Source of the DNA: Myxococcota bacterium
GTDB taxonomy: Bacteria > Myxococcota > Kuafuiibacteriia > Kuafuiibacteriales > Kuafuiibacteriaceae
Direction: 5' to 3'
Assembly (NCBI GenBank): GCA_028289325.1
Contig: JANQQN010000291.1
Location: forward strand, 1 to 53,408
Length of the DNA stretch: 53,408 bases
A model generated the notes under the pieces. The model ran no database searches. It had not been told where the DNA came from and saw only the letters and a program-made list of their open reading frames with translations. A program made the position numbers and the translations under genes. Shown here piece after piece: positions 42,470 through 52,155 of the stretch (within the stretch, counting starts at the first letter, position 1; the number at the start of each line of letters is the position of its first letter).

Positions 42470-45400
42470 AGGGTCTAGTCGAGCTCGCCGTACGGCGGCG
42501 AGTCAGCGTGTTCATGTGCGCGATCGCCACCGTCGCGTTCGGCATCGTCGGCTACCAGCGACTGTACGTCGAGCTGTTCCCCGACATCGCCTATCCGTCG
42601 TTGACGGTCCAGACCGAGTTCCTTGACGCGGCGCCCCAAGAAGTCGAGACGATGATCACCCGGCCCGTCGAGGAGGCGGTCGGGGTCTTGCCGGGACTCG
42701 AGCGAATGCACTCCGTCTCGCGGCCGGGCCTGTCGGAGGTGACGATGGAGTTCGCCTGGGGCTCGGACATGAGCACCCGGGTGATGGACGTCCGCGAAAA
42801 GCTCGACCGGCTCATCCTCCCCGAAGAAGCCGAAGACCCCATCGTCCTGCGATTCGATCCCTCTTTGGAGCCGGTGGTGCGCATCGCCCTCACCGGTCCC
42901 GCGCCGCTCACGACGATCCGCAAGATCGCGGAGCTCAAGATCAAGCCCGACCTGGAAACCGTACCCGGGATCGCTTCGGCCCAGCTTCGAGGCGGCCTCG
43001 AGGAGGAGATCCGAGTGGAGATCGACCAGGAGCGCCTGGCCGCGTTGGGCTTGCCCCTGTCTCGGGTCACGGAGACCGTCGGAGGCTCGAACATCAACGT
43101 CCCGGGCGGGGCTCTTCGCGGCGAACAACGACAGTTCCTGATCCGAACCCTCAACGAGTACGAGTCGGTACAAGACGTCGCGAACCTCATCGTCTCCGAG
43201 AACGAAGGCCGGGTGGTGTTGGTGAAGGACGTCGCCGACGTCTACCGGGGGGCGAAGGATCGAGACGAGATCACCCGGGTCGACGGGGAGGAGAGCGTGG
43301 AGATCGCCGTGTTCAAGGAAGGCGATGCGAACGCGGTGCGAGCGGTACAGGCGCTCAAGGAGCGTCTGGCGCAGTGGAGCGGCAAGCTGCCGGCCGGTTT
43401 CGAGATGCGCACGCTGTTCGACCAGTCGCGATTCATCGAGTCGGCGGTCAACGAAGTTCGCGACGCGACGCTCATCGGGGGCGCGCTGGCGATCCTCGTC
43501 TTGCTTCTGTTCCTTCGCGACATCCGCAGTACATTCGTCATCGCCACCGCCATCCCCCTGTCGGTGGTGGCGACCTTCATGGCGATGTATCGCCTGGAGA
43601 TCAGCCTCAACATCATGTCCCTCGGCGGCCTGACCTTGGGCGTCGGGATGCTCGTCGACAACGCGATCGTGGTGCTGGAAGCCATCCATCGCCGGCGACA
43701 GATGGGAGCCTCCGGGCGCGAAGCCGCGATCGAAGGAGCGGCGGAAGTCGGGCCGGCGGTGGTCGCGTCGACGCTGACCACCGTCGCCGTGTTCCTGCCC
43801 ATCGTGTTCGTGGAGGGCATCGCAGGACAGCTGTTCAAAGACCAGGCGATGACGGTGGCGATCAGCCTCGTCGCGTCTTTGCTGGTCGCGGTGACCGTCA
43901 TTCCCATGCTCAGCGCCCAAGGCGGCGGAAGGCGCCGTCGGGTGCGAGATGACGACGATCCGCTCACCCTCGGGGCTTTCTCCCGGCTCTACGATCGGAT
44001 GATCCGAGGCGCTATTCGCCTTCGACCGATAACCCTCCTCCTCGCCGCCGGGCTGTTTGCCGCGGCGCTGTGGCAACTTCCGAACCTGAAGACCGAGCTC
44101 ATCCCCCGCCTCACGTCGGGAGAGTTCTTCTTCGAGCTCAAGCTGCCGGAAGGAACAGCGCTGGCCGCCACCGACGAGATCGTCCAAGACATGGAGGCCA
44201 AAGCCAGCGCCGAAGAGGGGCTGGCGCGCTACTACTCGACCGTAGGCAGTCGGCAGGCTCCGGGCGGAGTGGCGGTCAATTCGAAGGGCGAGAACCTGGC
44301 CCAGCTGAACTTGAGCCTTTTGAACAAAGGCGACGACGAGCTCGAGAACCTGATCTCGTCGAACCTGCGCGAAGCCTACGCGACGATCCCCGACGCCGAT
44401 GTTCGACTTGGTCACCCGAGCTACTTCACACTTCAGACCCCGATCGAAATCGCCGTCTACGGTGAAGACCTCGAGCAGCTGCGAACGTACTCCATTCAGC
44501 TGGCCCGGCGGCTGTCGGAGCTCGATGGGTTCGTCGACGTTCGTTCCACCCTCGAAGCCGGCAACCCCGAGCTGCAGGTGGTCTTCGACCGCGACAAGAT
44601 CGCGGCATTGGGTCTCGACCTCGCCGCGTTGTCGCAGACGCTTCGAGATCGGGTGCAGGGCACGATCCCAACCCGATTCAAAGAAGCCGACCGACAGATC
44701 GACATTCGCTTGCTGAACCGGGAAGATGACCGTGACTCGATCGCCGACGTCCGACAGCTGGTGCTTCCGGGTCCGAACGACCAGTCGATCCGGCTATTGT
44801 CGGTCGCCGAGCTCGTCGCGGCGCGAGGCCCGGCGGAGATCCACCGTCTTCAGCAGCAGCGCGCCGCACTGGTGACCGCGAACCTCGAAGGCCTGAGCCT
44901 CGGGGCCGCAGTCGCGCAGGTGGAAAGGGCGCTGAGCGAGATTCCACCCGACAACGGGATGCTGGCGGAGATCAGCGGTCAGAACCGCGAAATGCAGGTC
45001 TCCTTTCGCAGCCTGCAGTTCGCGGTCGCCCTCGCCATCTTCCTCGTCTATATCGTCATGGCCTCCACGTTCGAGTCCGTCATTCATCCGTTCGTGGTGT
45101 TGTTCACCATTCCTCTCGCGCTGGTCGGCGTCATCGCGGGGCTCACGGTCACCGACACCGCGATCACCGTCATCGTCCTCATCGGGGTCGTGATGCTGGT
45201 GGGCATCGTGGTGAACAACGCGATCGTGCTCATCGACGCGATGAATCGATTTCGGCGGGACGGTATGCCCAAGGTGGAAGCCGTCGTTCGGGCGTGTCAT
45301 GTGCGATTGCGCCCGATCCTCATGACCACGATGACCACCACCCTCGCGTTGATCCCGATGGCGGTGGGCTGGGGTGAAGGCGGTGAGCTTCGTGCGCCGC

Positions 45401-45567
45401 TCGCGGTGACCGTGATGTCCGGCCTCCTCCTCAGCACCTTCCTGACCCTGTTCGTGATTCCTGCAACCTACGTGTTGGTCCCGTCGACCGTGGCGCCGGA
45501 GGACGACTTCGAGCCCAAGCCCGCCCCGAATCTCTCTTCCCTGGATACGAAGGAGGAGGCGCCATGA
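42466..45567 (+). CDS. RND-family efflux pump, first subunit
   Basis: 1033 residues with the HAE1/AcrB architecture: TM1, a large porter domain (VDAAPQEVETMITRPVEEAV-type), TM2-6 with the central motif LGVGMLVDNAIVVLEAIHRR, the second porter domain, and TM7-12 with GVVMLVGIVVNNAIVLIDAM. The acidic TM4 pair of AcrB (DD) is VDN here. Length and domains are complete. The substrate is unknown. It is followed with an ATGA overlap by a second, diverged pump, the arrangement of heteromeric MdtBC-type pumps. Confidence 0.93.
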   Translation: MKGLVELAVRRRVSVFMCAIATVAFGIVGYQRLYVELFPDIAYPSLTVQTEFLDAAPQEVETMITRPVEEAVGVLPGLERMHSVSRPGLSEVTMEFAWGSDMSTRVMDVREKLDRLILPEEAEDPIVLRFDPSLEPVVRIALTGPAPLTTIRKIAELKIKPDLETVPGIASAQLRGGLEEEIRVEIDQERLAALGLPLSRVTETVGGSNINVPGGALRGEQRQFLIRTLNEYESVQDVANLIVSENEGRVVLVKDVADVYRGAKDRDEITRVDGEESVEIAVFKEGDANAVRAVQALKERLAQWSGKLPAGFEMRTLFDQSRFIESAVNEVRDATLIGGALAILVLLLFLRDIRSTFVIATAIPLSVVATFMAMYRLEISLNIMSLGGLTLGVGMLVDNAIVVLEAIHRRRQMGASGREAAIEGAAEVGPAVVASTLTTVAVFLPIVFVEGIAGQLFKDQAMTVAISLVASLLVAVTVIPMLSAQGGGRRRRVRDDDDPLTLGAFSRLYDRMIRGAIRLRPITLLLAAGLFAAALWQLPNLKTELIPRLTSGEFFFELKLPEGTALAATDEIVQDMEAKASAEEGLARYYSTVGSRQAPGGVAVNSKGENLAQLNLSLLNKGDDELENLISSNLREAYATIPDADVRLGHPSYFTLQTPIEIAVYGEDLEQLRTYSIQLARRLSELDGFVDVRSTLEAGNPELQVVFDRDKIAALGLDLAALSQTLRDRVQGTIPTRFKEADRQIDIRLLNREDDRDSIADVRQLVLPGPNDQSIRLLSVAELVAARGPAEIHRLQQQRAALVTANLEGLSLGAAVAQVERALSEIPPDNGMLAEISGQNREMQVSFRSLQFAVALAIFLVYIVMASTFESVIHPFVVLFTIPLALVGVIAGLTVTDTAITVIVLIGVVMLVGIVVNNAIVLIDAMNRFRRDGMPKVEAVVRACHVRLRPILMTTMTTTLALIPMAVGWGEGGELRAPLAVTVMSGLLLSTFLTLFVIPATYVLVPSTVAPEDDFEPKPAPNLSSLDTKEEAP

Positions 45568-48500
45568 CTCTGCCCGACCTCGCCGTCAAACGCCCGGTCA
45601 CCACCTTGATGCTGCTTATCAGCATGATGGTCCTGGGCACGGTCGCGCTGACCAGGCTTCCTCTCGCGTTCATGCCCGAGATCGAGGAGCCGAGGCTGTT
45701 CATTCGTATCCCGTACACCGGCGCGTCCCCCGAGCAGATCGAGCAGAACATCGTACGGCCGGTCGAAGAGGCGGTAGGGACGGTCCGGGGCATCAAGCAC
45801 ATGTGGGCTGTGTGCGAAGACGAGGGCGGCGTGGTTGGCCTGAACTTCGACTGGTCCATCGACATGAAGGTGGCTCGGGTCGAGGTCTGGGAGCGCATCG
45901 ACAAGATCCGACGCGACCTGCCCGACGACATCGGAGACATCACTGTGTCTCCGAGCTGGAACAACCGCCAAGCCGACAAGCCGATCCTGGAGGCCCGTCT
46001 GTCCGCGCCCAAAGACCTGTCGGAAAGCTACGACGTTCTCGAACGACGCATCGTCCGGCCCCTGCAGCGGATCCCGGGCGTAGCCCAAGTCCGGCTCGAC
46101 GGCGTTCAGCCCAAACAGGTGCGGATCAACCTTCGGGTCGAAGACCTCGAACATCATCGCATCGACGTCCGGGAGGTCGAACAGACTCTGCGCAGCTCGA
46201 ACTTCGACATGTCGTTGGGGCGGATCGTCAGCGACGAGCGGCGCTTGGCCCTGCGAACGGTCGCCGCGTTCTCGACGGTCGAGCAGATCCGCAATCTTCC
46301 TATCCGAAACGATGAACTGCGGCTGAAAGACATCGCCGACGTCGAGTACGAAGAGCCCCCGTTGGAGTACGGGCGTCACCTCGACGGCAACTTCGCCATC
46401 GGCATTACCGTCAGCCAAGAGTCGATGGCCAATACGGTGGAGGTCGGACGCCAGATCGATGAGGCGATCAAAGAGATGGCCGTGGATCCCGAGCTGGAGA
46501 GCGTCAACTTCTTGGTCTGGTTCAGCCAGGCCAAAGAGATCAAAGGCGCCCTCGGCGACCTGGCGATGACCGGATTCTTCGGCGCCATCCTGGCGTCGAT
46601 CGTGCTGTTCATGTTCCTGCGCCGGGTGAGCAGCACCGTCGTCTCGGTTTTTTGCGTGCCGTTTTCGCTGCTGGTGACGTGCGGCCTGGTGTGGGTGCAA
46701 GGAAAAACGCTGAACACCATCACGCTGCTCGGCCTCATCGTCGGGGTGGGCATGCTGGTGGACAACGCGGTGGTGGTCATCGAAAACATCTTCCGCCACA
46801 CGGAAAACGGGGAGGATCGACGCACAGCCGCACTATTGGGGGCGCGACAGGTTTCGACGGCGGTGATCGCCGCGACGATGACCTCGGTCATCGTGTTCCT
46901 GCCCCTGATCTTCAGCAAACCCAACGAGATGAACCTGATCCTTCAGGAGCTCGCGATCACCATCAGCTTCACCCTCCTGGCCTCCTTGTTCGTATCGCAG
47001 ACGTTGATTCCACTCGCCACCGCCTCCCTCATCAAGAGCAAGCCGCAGCCCCGCGGCCGGCTGATGAAGTGGCTGGAGAGCCGCTACGATCAGGTTCTAC
47101 ACTTCAACCTGCGCCACAAGTGGCTGACCCCGATCATCGGGGTGTCGATCTTGGCGTCCGGCTACTACCCGTTCTCTCGCGTGGACAAGAACTTCGACGC
47201 GGAATCCAGAGACCTGTTCGCCCAGATCAAGATCGACTTCAGCGAGCCGCTGAGCCTGCCTCTGCGCGAGCAGGTCGTCAATCAGGTCGAGAAGGCGCTC
47301 GAGCCGCATCGTGAGGCGCTGCTCACCCGGTCGATCTACAGCTACTGGAGCAACGATTTCGTCATCACCCGCGTCTACCTCAAGGAAGGCGAGGCCTCGC
47401 AAGAGAACCTGGACGAAGTCAACGCAAAGCTGCGCCAGATCCTGCCCGAAATCCCGGGCGTCAAACTCGAGGTGGGCAATGATCGCGCGTTCTGGCGAGC
47501 CGACCGCGGCAAGCGGGTCGCTTTTCAGCTCGTCGGCGACGACTCGGCGACCCTGGCCAGGCTCGCCAGCGAAGCGAAGGATCGGATCGCGAAGGTCCCG
47601 GGCCTCATCGAGCCGTTCTCACAGGCCGAGTCCGGATCCCGCGAACTTCACGTCGAGCTCGACAGCACACTGCTGGCGCACTACCAGGTCCCGCCGGGTC
47701 AGCCCGGGCGCCTCATCGACCTCACCTTCCGAGGACGACGCCTGCCGCGATACCGAACCGGCGATGGCGAGCGCGAAATGATGATGCTCCTGGGCGAGCA
47801 AGACAACGACTCCATCGAGCAGCTGCGTGACCTGAAGCTGCGCGGCGCGGACGACCAGTCGATCCCCCTCGCCGCCGTCGCCGACTTCAAAGAGGTCCCG
47901 GGGCCCAGCCGAATCCAGCGGGATAGCCGGCTGACCAGCGTATGGGTCGGTGCTCGGTACGAAGACGGAACCAAAGACGACTATATCCCGCTCGTCAAAG
48001 AAGCGATGGAGGGGATGGAGTTTCCATATGGCTACCGGTGGACGTTCGGGCGATGGCAGCAGCGGCGGGCGGAAAAGTCGCAGGAATTCCTCGAGAACCT
48101 GATCCTCGCCCTGCTCCTGATCTTTGCCCTGATGGCGGGCCTTTTCGAGTCGACGTTGCAGGCGCTGGCGCTGATGGTCGCGCTGCCTTTCGCGTTGTCG
48201 GGCGCGATGTGGAGCTTGTGGATCACCGGAACGGACTTCGATCAGCCGGCGGCGGTCGGCCTACTTCTGTTGATCGGCATCGTGGTCAACAACGGAATCG
48301 TGATGGTGGAACACATCAACATGTATCGCCGGCAAGGCATGCCGAGGGCGGAGGCCATGCTGCGGGGCGGTAGGGAGCGACTTCGGCCCATCCTGATGAC
48401 CGCGCTCACCACCCTTATCGGGCTTCTACCCATGGTGCTGCAGAAACCCTCGTTGGGCGGGATCTATTACTACTCTATCGCCTTGGTCATCATGGGCGGC

Positions 48501-48614
48501 CTGTCCATTTCGACGTTTCTCACCACCGTTCTCCTGCCGACGACCATCTGTCTCGTAGAAGACACCTACAGCCTCCTCACCCGCCCCTTCCAACGTTTCG
48601 CCTACAAAAGCTGA
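45564..48614 (+). CDS. RND-family efflux pump, second subunit
   Basis: 1016 residues with the same architecture as the preceding pump but clearly diverged: TM4 LIVGVGMLVDNAVVVIENIF, second-half GIVVNNGIVMVEHINMYRRQ, and porter motif PEQIEQNIVRPVEEAVGTVR. The ATG overlaps the previous stop (ATGA), implying equimolar synthesis and probably a heterotrimer. It is complete at both ends. It is the last gene of the adaptor-pump-pump operon; hypB starts 58 bases further on. Confidence 0.93.
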   Translation: MTLPDLAVKRPVTTLMLLISMMVLGTVALTRLPLAFMPEIEEPRLFIRIPYTGASPEQIEQNIVRPVEEAVGTVRGIKHMWAVCEDEGGVVGLNFDWSIDMKVARVEVWERIDKIRRDLPDDIGDITVSPSWNNRQADKPILEARLSAPKDLSESYDVLERRIVRPLQRIPGVAQVRLDGVQPKQVRINLRVEDLEHHRIDVREVEQTLRSSNFDMSLGRIVSDERRLALRTVAAFSTVEQIRNLPIRNDELRLKDIADVEYEEPPLEYGRHLDGNFAIGITVSQESMANTVEVGRQIDEAIKEMAVDPELESVNFLVWFSQAKEIKGALGDLAMTGFFGAILASIVLFMFLRRVSSTVVSVFCVPFSLLVTCGLVWVQGKTLNTITLLGLIVGVGMLVDNAVVVIENIFRHTENGEDRRTAALLGARQVSTAVIAATMTSVIVFLPLIFSKPNEMNLILQELAITISFTLLASLFVSQTLIPLATASLIKSKPQPRGRLMKWLESRYDQVLHFNLRHKWLTPIIGVSILASGYYPFSRVDKNFDAESRDLFAQIKIDFSEPLSLPLREQVVNQVEKALEPHREALLTRSIYSYWSNDFVITRVYLKEGEASQENLDEVNAKLRQILPEIPGVKLEVGNDRAFWRADRGKRVAFQLVGDDSATLARLASEAKDRIAKVPGLIEPFSQAESGSRELHVELDSTLLAHYQVPPGQPGRLIDLTFRGRRLPRYRTGDGEREMMMLLGEQDNDSIEQLRDLKLRGADDQSIPLAAVADFKEVPGPSRIQRDSRLTSVWVGARYEDGTKDDYIPLVKEAMEGMEFPYGYRWTFGRWQQRRAEKSQEFLENLILALLLIFALMAGLFESTLQALALMVALPFALSGAMWSLWITGTDFDQPAAVGLLLLIGIVVNNGIVMVEHINMYRRQGMPRAEAMLRGGRERLRPILMTALTTLIGLLPMVLQKPSLGGIYYYSIALVIMGGLSISTFLTTVLLPTTICLVEDTYSLLTRPFQRFAYKS

Positions 48615-48672
48615 CCGGTTGCTTCGCGCCGCCACCGGCTCCGTGTACTCTCCGTCCCAGGAGAATATTGCG

Positions 48673-50286
48673 ATGTGTGGCGTGTGCGGATGCTCTGACG
48701 AAAACGACGTGCGAATCGTCGATCCCGAGACTCAAGAAGTCACTCCAGTGCGCGGACGGCAGGAAGCCGTGACCGACGCCGAGTCCGCCGCGAGCGCTGG
48801 GGAAGCCCACGCACACCATCACGGGCATCCGCATCACCACGCTCACGAGCATCCGCACGAGAACGGCCACGCCCATCACCATCACGGGCACGACCACGCC
48901 CATCATCCACACGAGAACGGCCATGCCCATCACCATCACGCGCATGACCACGCCCATCATCACCACGGGCATCATTCTCACGGGAACGGGCACGACCACC
49001 ACCATCACGCGCATCCGCATCACAACCCCCACGAGCATCATCCGCAGGGGAACGGCCACGCTCACCATCACGAGCATCATTCGCACGGGCACGACCACGC
49101 CCATCATCACCACGGGCCCCCGCACCACCACGGACACGCGCACCCGCACGGACATCACCGTCACGAGCACGACCACGCCCATCATCACCACGGGCATCCG
49201 CACCCCCAAGGACACGCGCGCGACCATCATCATCACCATCACGGGCACCCGCACGGACATCACCGTCACGAGCACGACCACGCCCATCATCACCACGGGC
49301 ATCCGCAGCACCCGAGCCCCGCGGTGCCGTTCCCCTATCCTTCGCCCTACGGGCCGGGGCCGCACTTCGGACCGATGGTGTTCTTCGCCCCGGCGTGGCC
49401 GCCTGGTGTGGCGCCGGGATGGGCGCCGCCACCCGGTCCGGCCGCGCCCGCGCCGGCGGCAGGATGGCCTTCACCCGCCGCCTACATACCGTGGTCCGGC
49501 TACGGCCCGATGGGTGTGCCACCCGGCGCGAGCTACCCCGCCGCCAACGGAACCGCCCCTCGCGTGACCGCGCCGCCCTCGTCGCAGGGCTCGACCGAAC
49601 CGATGACCATGCGGGCTGGCCCCCGGCCCGAGAACATCATCCGGCTGGAGGCCGCGGTTCTTGGGAAGAACGATGCTCTGGCTCGGGATAATCGAGCCGA
49701 GCTCGCCCGCAGGAACGTGGCCGCCCTCAACGTGATGAGCTCGCCGGGTTCCGGCAAGACCACGCTGCTCGTTCGAACCATCCAGGACCTCGCGTCAAAG
49801 CTGCCGTTCTATGTCCTGGAAGGCGATCAGGAGACCGCCTTCGATGCGGAGCGAATCCGCGCCACCGGTGTGCGTGCTCTGCAGATCAACACCGGCAAGG
49901 GCTGTCATCTCGAGGCGGACATGGTCGCTCAAGGCCTGAAGACGCTCGACCCTCAGCAAGGCATCTTGCTCATCGAGAATGTGGGCAATCTGGTCTGCCC
50001 CGCCCTGTTCGATCTCGGCGAGTCCGCGCGGGTCGTCCTGTTTTCGGTCACCGAGGGCGAAGATAAGCCCCGCAAGTATCCCCACATGTTTCAGGCCGCC
50101 GACGTCGTGTTGGTGACGAAGACGGACCTCATTCCCCACCTCGACTTCGACCGTCGAAAGGCCCTCGGCTTCGTGCAGGAGCTGGCGCCCGACGCCGAGA
50201 TCATCGAGCTATCTGCCCGCACGGGAGAGGGCCTGTCGGACTGGTACGCTTATCTTCGCCAAATACTGCCGGCGTCTTCGACCTGA
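48673..50286 (+). CDS. hypB: HypB nickel/GTP-binding hydrogenase maturation protein with giant His tract
   Basis: 537 residues from the ATG at 48673, fixed by CAGGAGAA eight bases upstream and by the N-terminal CGVCGC (residues 2-7), the high-affinity nickel motif of HypB. Residues about 46-213 are a His-Gly-Pro-Asp-rich tract holding about 96 histidines. A Pro/Ala-rich linker (about 214-310) leads to the GTPase: SSPGSGKTTLL (357-), GDQETAFDAERIRATG, GKGCHLEADMV, IENVGNLVCPA and TKTDLIPHLDF. HypB inserts nickel into [NiFe] hydrogenase or urease precursors in the cytoplasm, and His tracts store nickel. No other hyp, hydrogenase or urease gene is in the window. Confidence 0.93.
   Translation: MCGVCGCSDENDVRIVDPETQEVTPVRGRQEAVTDAESAASAGEAHAHHHGHPHHHAHEHPHENGHAHHHHGHDHAHHPHENGHAHHHHAHDHAHHHHGHHSHGNGHDHHHHAHPHHNPHEHHPQGNGHAHHHEHHSHGHDHAHHHHGPPHHHGHAHPHGHHRHEHDHAHHHHGHPHPQGHARDHHHHHHGHPHGHHRHEHDHAHHHHGHPQHPSPAVPFPYPSPYGPGPHFGPMVFFAPAWPPGVAPGWAPPPGPAAPAPAAGWPSPAAYIPWSGYGPMGVPPGASYPAANGTAPRVTAPPSSQGSTEPMTMRAGPRPENIIRLEAAVLGKNDALARDNRAELARRNVAALNVMSSPGSGKTTLLVRTIQDLASKLPFYVLEGDQETAFDAERIRATGVRALQINTGKGCHLEADMVAQGLKTLDPQQGILLIENVGNLVCPALFDLGESARVVLFSVTEGEDKPRKYPHMFQAADVVLVTKTDLIPHLDFDRRKALGFVQELAPDAEIIELSARTGEGLSDWYAYLRQILPASST
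49140..49307 (+). repeat. Exact 63-bp direct repeat inside hypB
   Basis: The 63-base units at 49140-49202 and 49245-49307 are identical and 105 bases (35 codons) apart, in frame. They encode part of the histidine tract, showing that the tract grew by recent tandem duplication and could vary in length between strains. Confidence 0.85.
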
Positions 50287-50384
50287 TTCGCGCATCCCTG
50301 TTCGTGGTTCGGTGGGGTGCGTCTCGACACGGGGTGACGTTGACGGTGCCTCCGCTCAGATGAGAACGTCGTTGTCATTCGACC

Positions 50385-51932
50385 ATGAGCACCACGTCGA
50401 CCATCGAAGACCGACTCACTCGCGTCGAGGCTCAGCTCGACCGTATCGCCTCGCTACTCGAAGCCCAATCGAACGGCGTCCTTCAGAACGCAACCCAGCA
50501 GGCGGGAGAAGCGCTGGCCAACATCTATGGTGACGTGGAGGTCCAGGAGCGGATCGGCGAGCTGGTGCTTCGACTCGGGGAGCCTGAGACCGTCGAGGCC
50601 CTGACCCGGATCGGGGTCATGCTCCCCCAGATCGAATACGCCCTGCACTTCGCGGCCGCGGGACCGGAGTTGGTCGAGGAAGGTCTGGAGATGGTGCAGA
50701 CCGAGATGGCCCGGACCGGCGCCGACAGCGCGGATCTCAGCCAACGGGCCCAAGCGGCGACCGAAGCCCTGCTCAGCCTCTCCAAGCCGGGGACGCTACG
50801 CTCGGTAGCCGCATTGACGGAAGCGGTGACCGGCGCCACCCCGGCCGTGGAGGCGCTCAGCTCCGCGACCCGCGCCGTGGCCGAAGTCGAGGGCGAAGCG
50901 GAGATGCAGGCCCGTCTCACCGAAACCCTGACCCAGCTCATCGAGGCCGAAACCCTGGATTCGCTCGGCCGCATCGCGGCCCTCGCCCCGCAGATCGAGT
51001 TTGCCGTCAACGCCTTGGCCGCGGGCCCGGAGGTCCTCGAGGAAGGCCTCGAAACGCTGCGCGAGAAGCTGGCAAGAGAGGGCGCGTCGACGAACGATCT
51101 GAACCGACGCATCGAAGCCGGCACCGACGCCCTGCTCAAGATCTCGAGCCTCGAGTCTCTCAAGGCCTTGGGCCATCTCGGCCAAGCCGCGCCCGCGCTA
51201 TCTCCTTTCGTGGAGGCCGCCGCCCGAACCGGTCGTTTGCTGGCCGAACACGAGGGCGAGCAAGCGCTGACGGATCGCCTGGCGGAGTCGCTGCTGCGGA
51301 TCACCGAGCCCGAGACGCTGGATGCGCTCACCCGGGTCGCGGCATTAACCCCCCAGATCGAGTTCGCGGTGAACGCGCTCGCCGCCGGTCCCGAGGTTCT
51401 CGAAGAGGCGCTCGAGACCGTCCGCCAATGGGCGGGTCAGAACGGCCAAACCACCCACGAACTCAACCGACGCAGCACCGCCGCCATCGAGGCCGCCTTC
51501 GCGGTGACCGATCCCAAGGTCCTGAACATGTTGACGTCGCTGCTGCCGTTGCTGCCGCCGCTACGGTCGACCCTGGTGCAGCTGGCGGAGCGTGCCGGCC
51601 GCATCGATCTCGAGCCCCTGGTTCAGCTCGGCGAATCGGCGACGGAGCCCGAAGTCACCGTGGCTCTCAACAAGCTCGTCCGGCTCGCGCCGAACCTCGC
51701 GCCCGCTCTGGCTTCCTTGCCCATTCAGCCCCACACCTTGGACATCCTCCGCACCGTGAACCAGGCGGTCGAAGAGGCGGCGACGGAGAAGAAGTCGATC
51801 GGGCTGTTCGGCAGCCTCGGCGCTCTGAACGACCGGCGCGTCCAGAGGGCGCTGGGATTCGCGGTCCTCGTGGCCCAACGCCTCGGCGCTCACCTCGACG
51901 ACCCGCAGGCGCAGCTTCCGGCCGAAACCTAA
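50385..51932 (+). CDS. DUF1641 protein with three internal repeats
   Basis: 515 residues, much longer than typical DUF1641 proteins. The N-terminal coiled coil (STIEDRLTRVEAQLDRIASL) is followed by three homologous helical units of about 190 residues spacing 2, marked by VMLPQIEYALHFAAAGPELV, ALAPQIEFAVNALAAGPEVL and ALTPQIEFAVNALAAGPEVL. The C-terminus has the family end motif SIGLFGSLGALNDRRVQRAL. No membrane or signal sequence. DUF1641 proteins often lie beside sulfide:quinone oxidoreductases or formate dehydrogenases; here the neighbours are hypB and the rhodanese-MCP fusion. The ATG at 50385 lacks a strong ribosome site. Confidence 0.88.
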   Translation: MSTTSTIEDRLTRVEAQLDRIASLLEAQSNGVLQNATQQAGEALANIYGDVEVQERIGELVLRLGEPETVEALTRIGVMLPQIEYALHFAAAGPELVEEGLEMVQTEMARTGADSADLSQRAQAATEALLSLSKPGTLRSVAALTEAVTGATPAVEALSSATRAVAEVEGEAEMQARLTETLTQLIEAETLDSLGRIAALAPQIEFAVNALAAGPEVLEEGLETLREKLAREGASTNDLNRRIEAGTDALLKISSLESLKALGHLGQAAPALSPFVEAAARTGRLLAEHEGEQALTDRLAESLLRITEPETLDALTRVAALTPQIEFAVNALAAGPEVLEEALETVRQWAGQNGQTTHELNRRSTAAIEAAFAVTDPKVLNMLTSLLPLLPPLRSTLVQLAERAGRIDLEPLVQLGESATEPEVTVALNKLVRLAPNLAPALASLPIQPHTLDILRTVNQAVEEAATEKKSIGLFGSLGALNDRRVQRALGFAVLVAQRLGAHLDDPQAQLPAET

Positions 51933-52155
51933 TCAAGCGTCCGGCGGATGCGGTGAGCGAATTTCGCGGCAGGTCCCCTGGTTAATTGAGGGCGACCGCA
52001 AAGCGGTTTGGCGAGCCGTGGACGGCTGGAATCTCCTCCTGTCCCTTCGTGCGGACTGAAATGATGTGAACCGCCCGGCCGCCACCCGCGGTCGGATCTG
52101 CGGGTCCGTCTTCAGCTCAGAGCGTTGCCGCCGAGTTTCATGAGCGCGGGGCGTC

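Noticed and set aside
48808..49311. Repeat array looking like tandem or CRISPR-like repeats
   Set aside because: The units are in-frame His codons of hypB, variable in length and without spacer structure.
48577..49522. Minus-strand frames over the histidine tract of hypB
   Set aside because: Low-complexity Met/Val/Arg-rich translations produced by the His-codon repeats; HypB on the plus strand is unambiguous.
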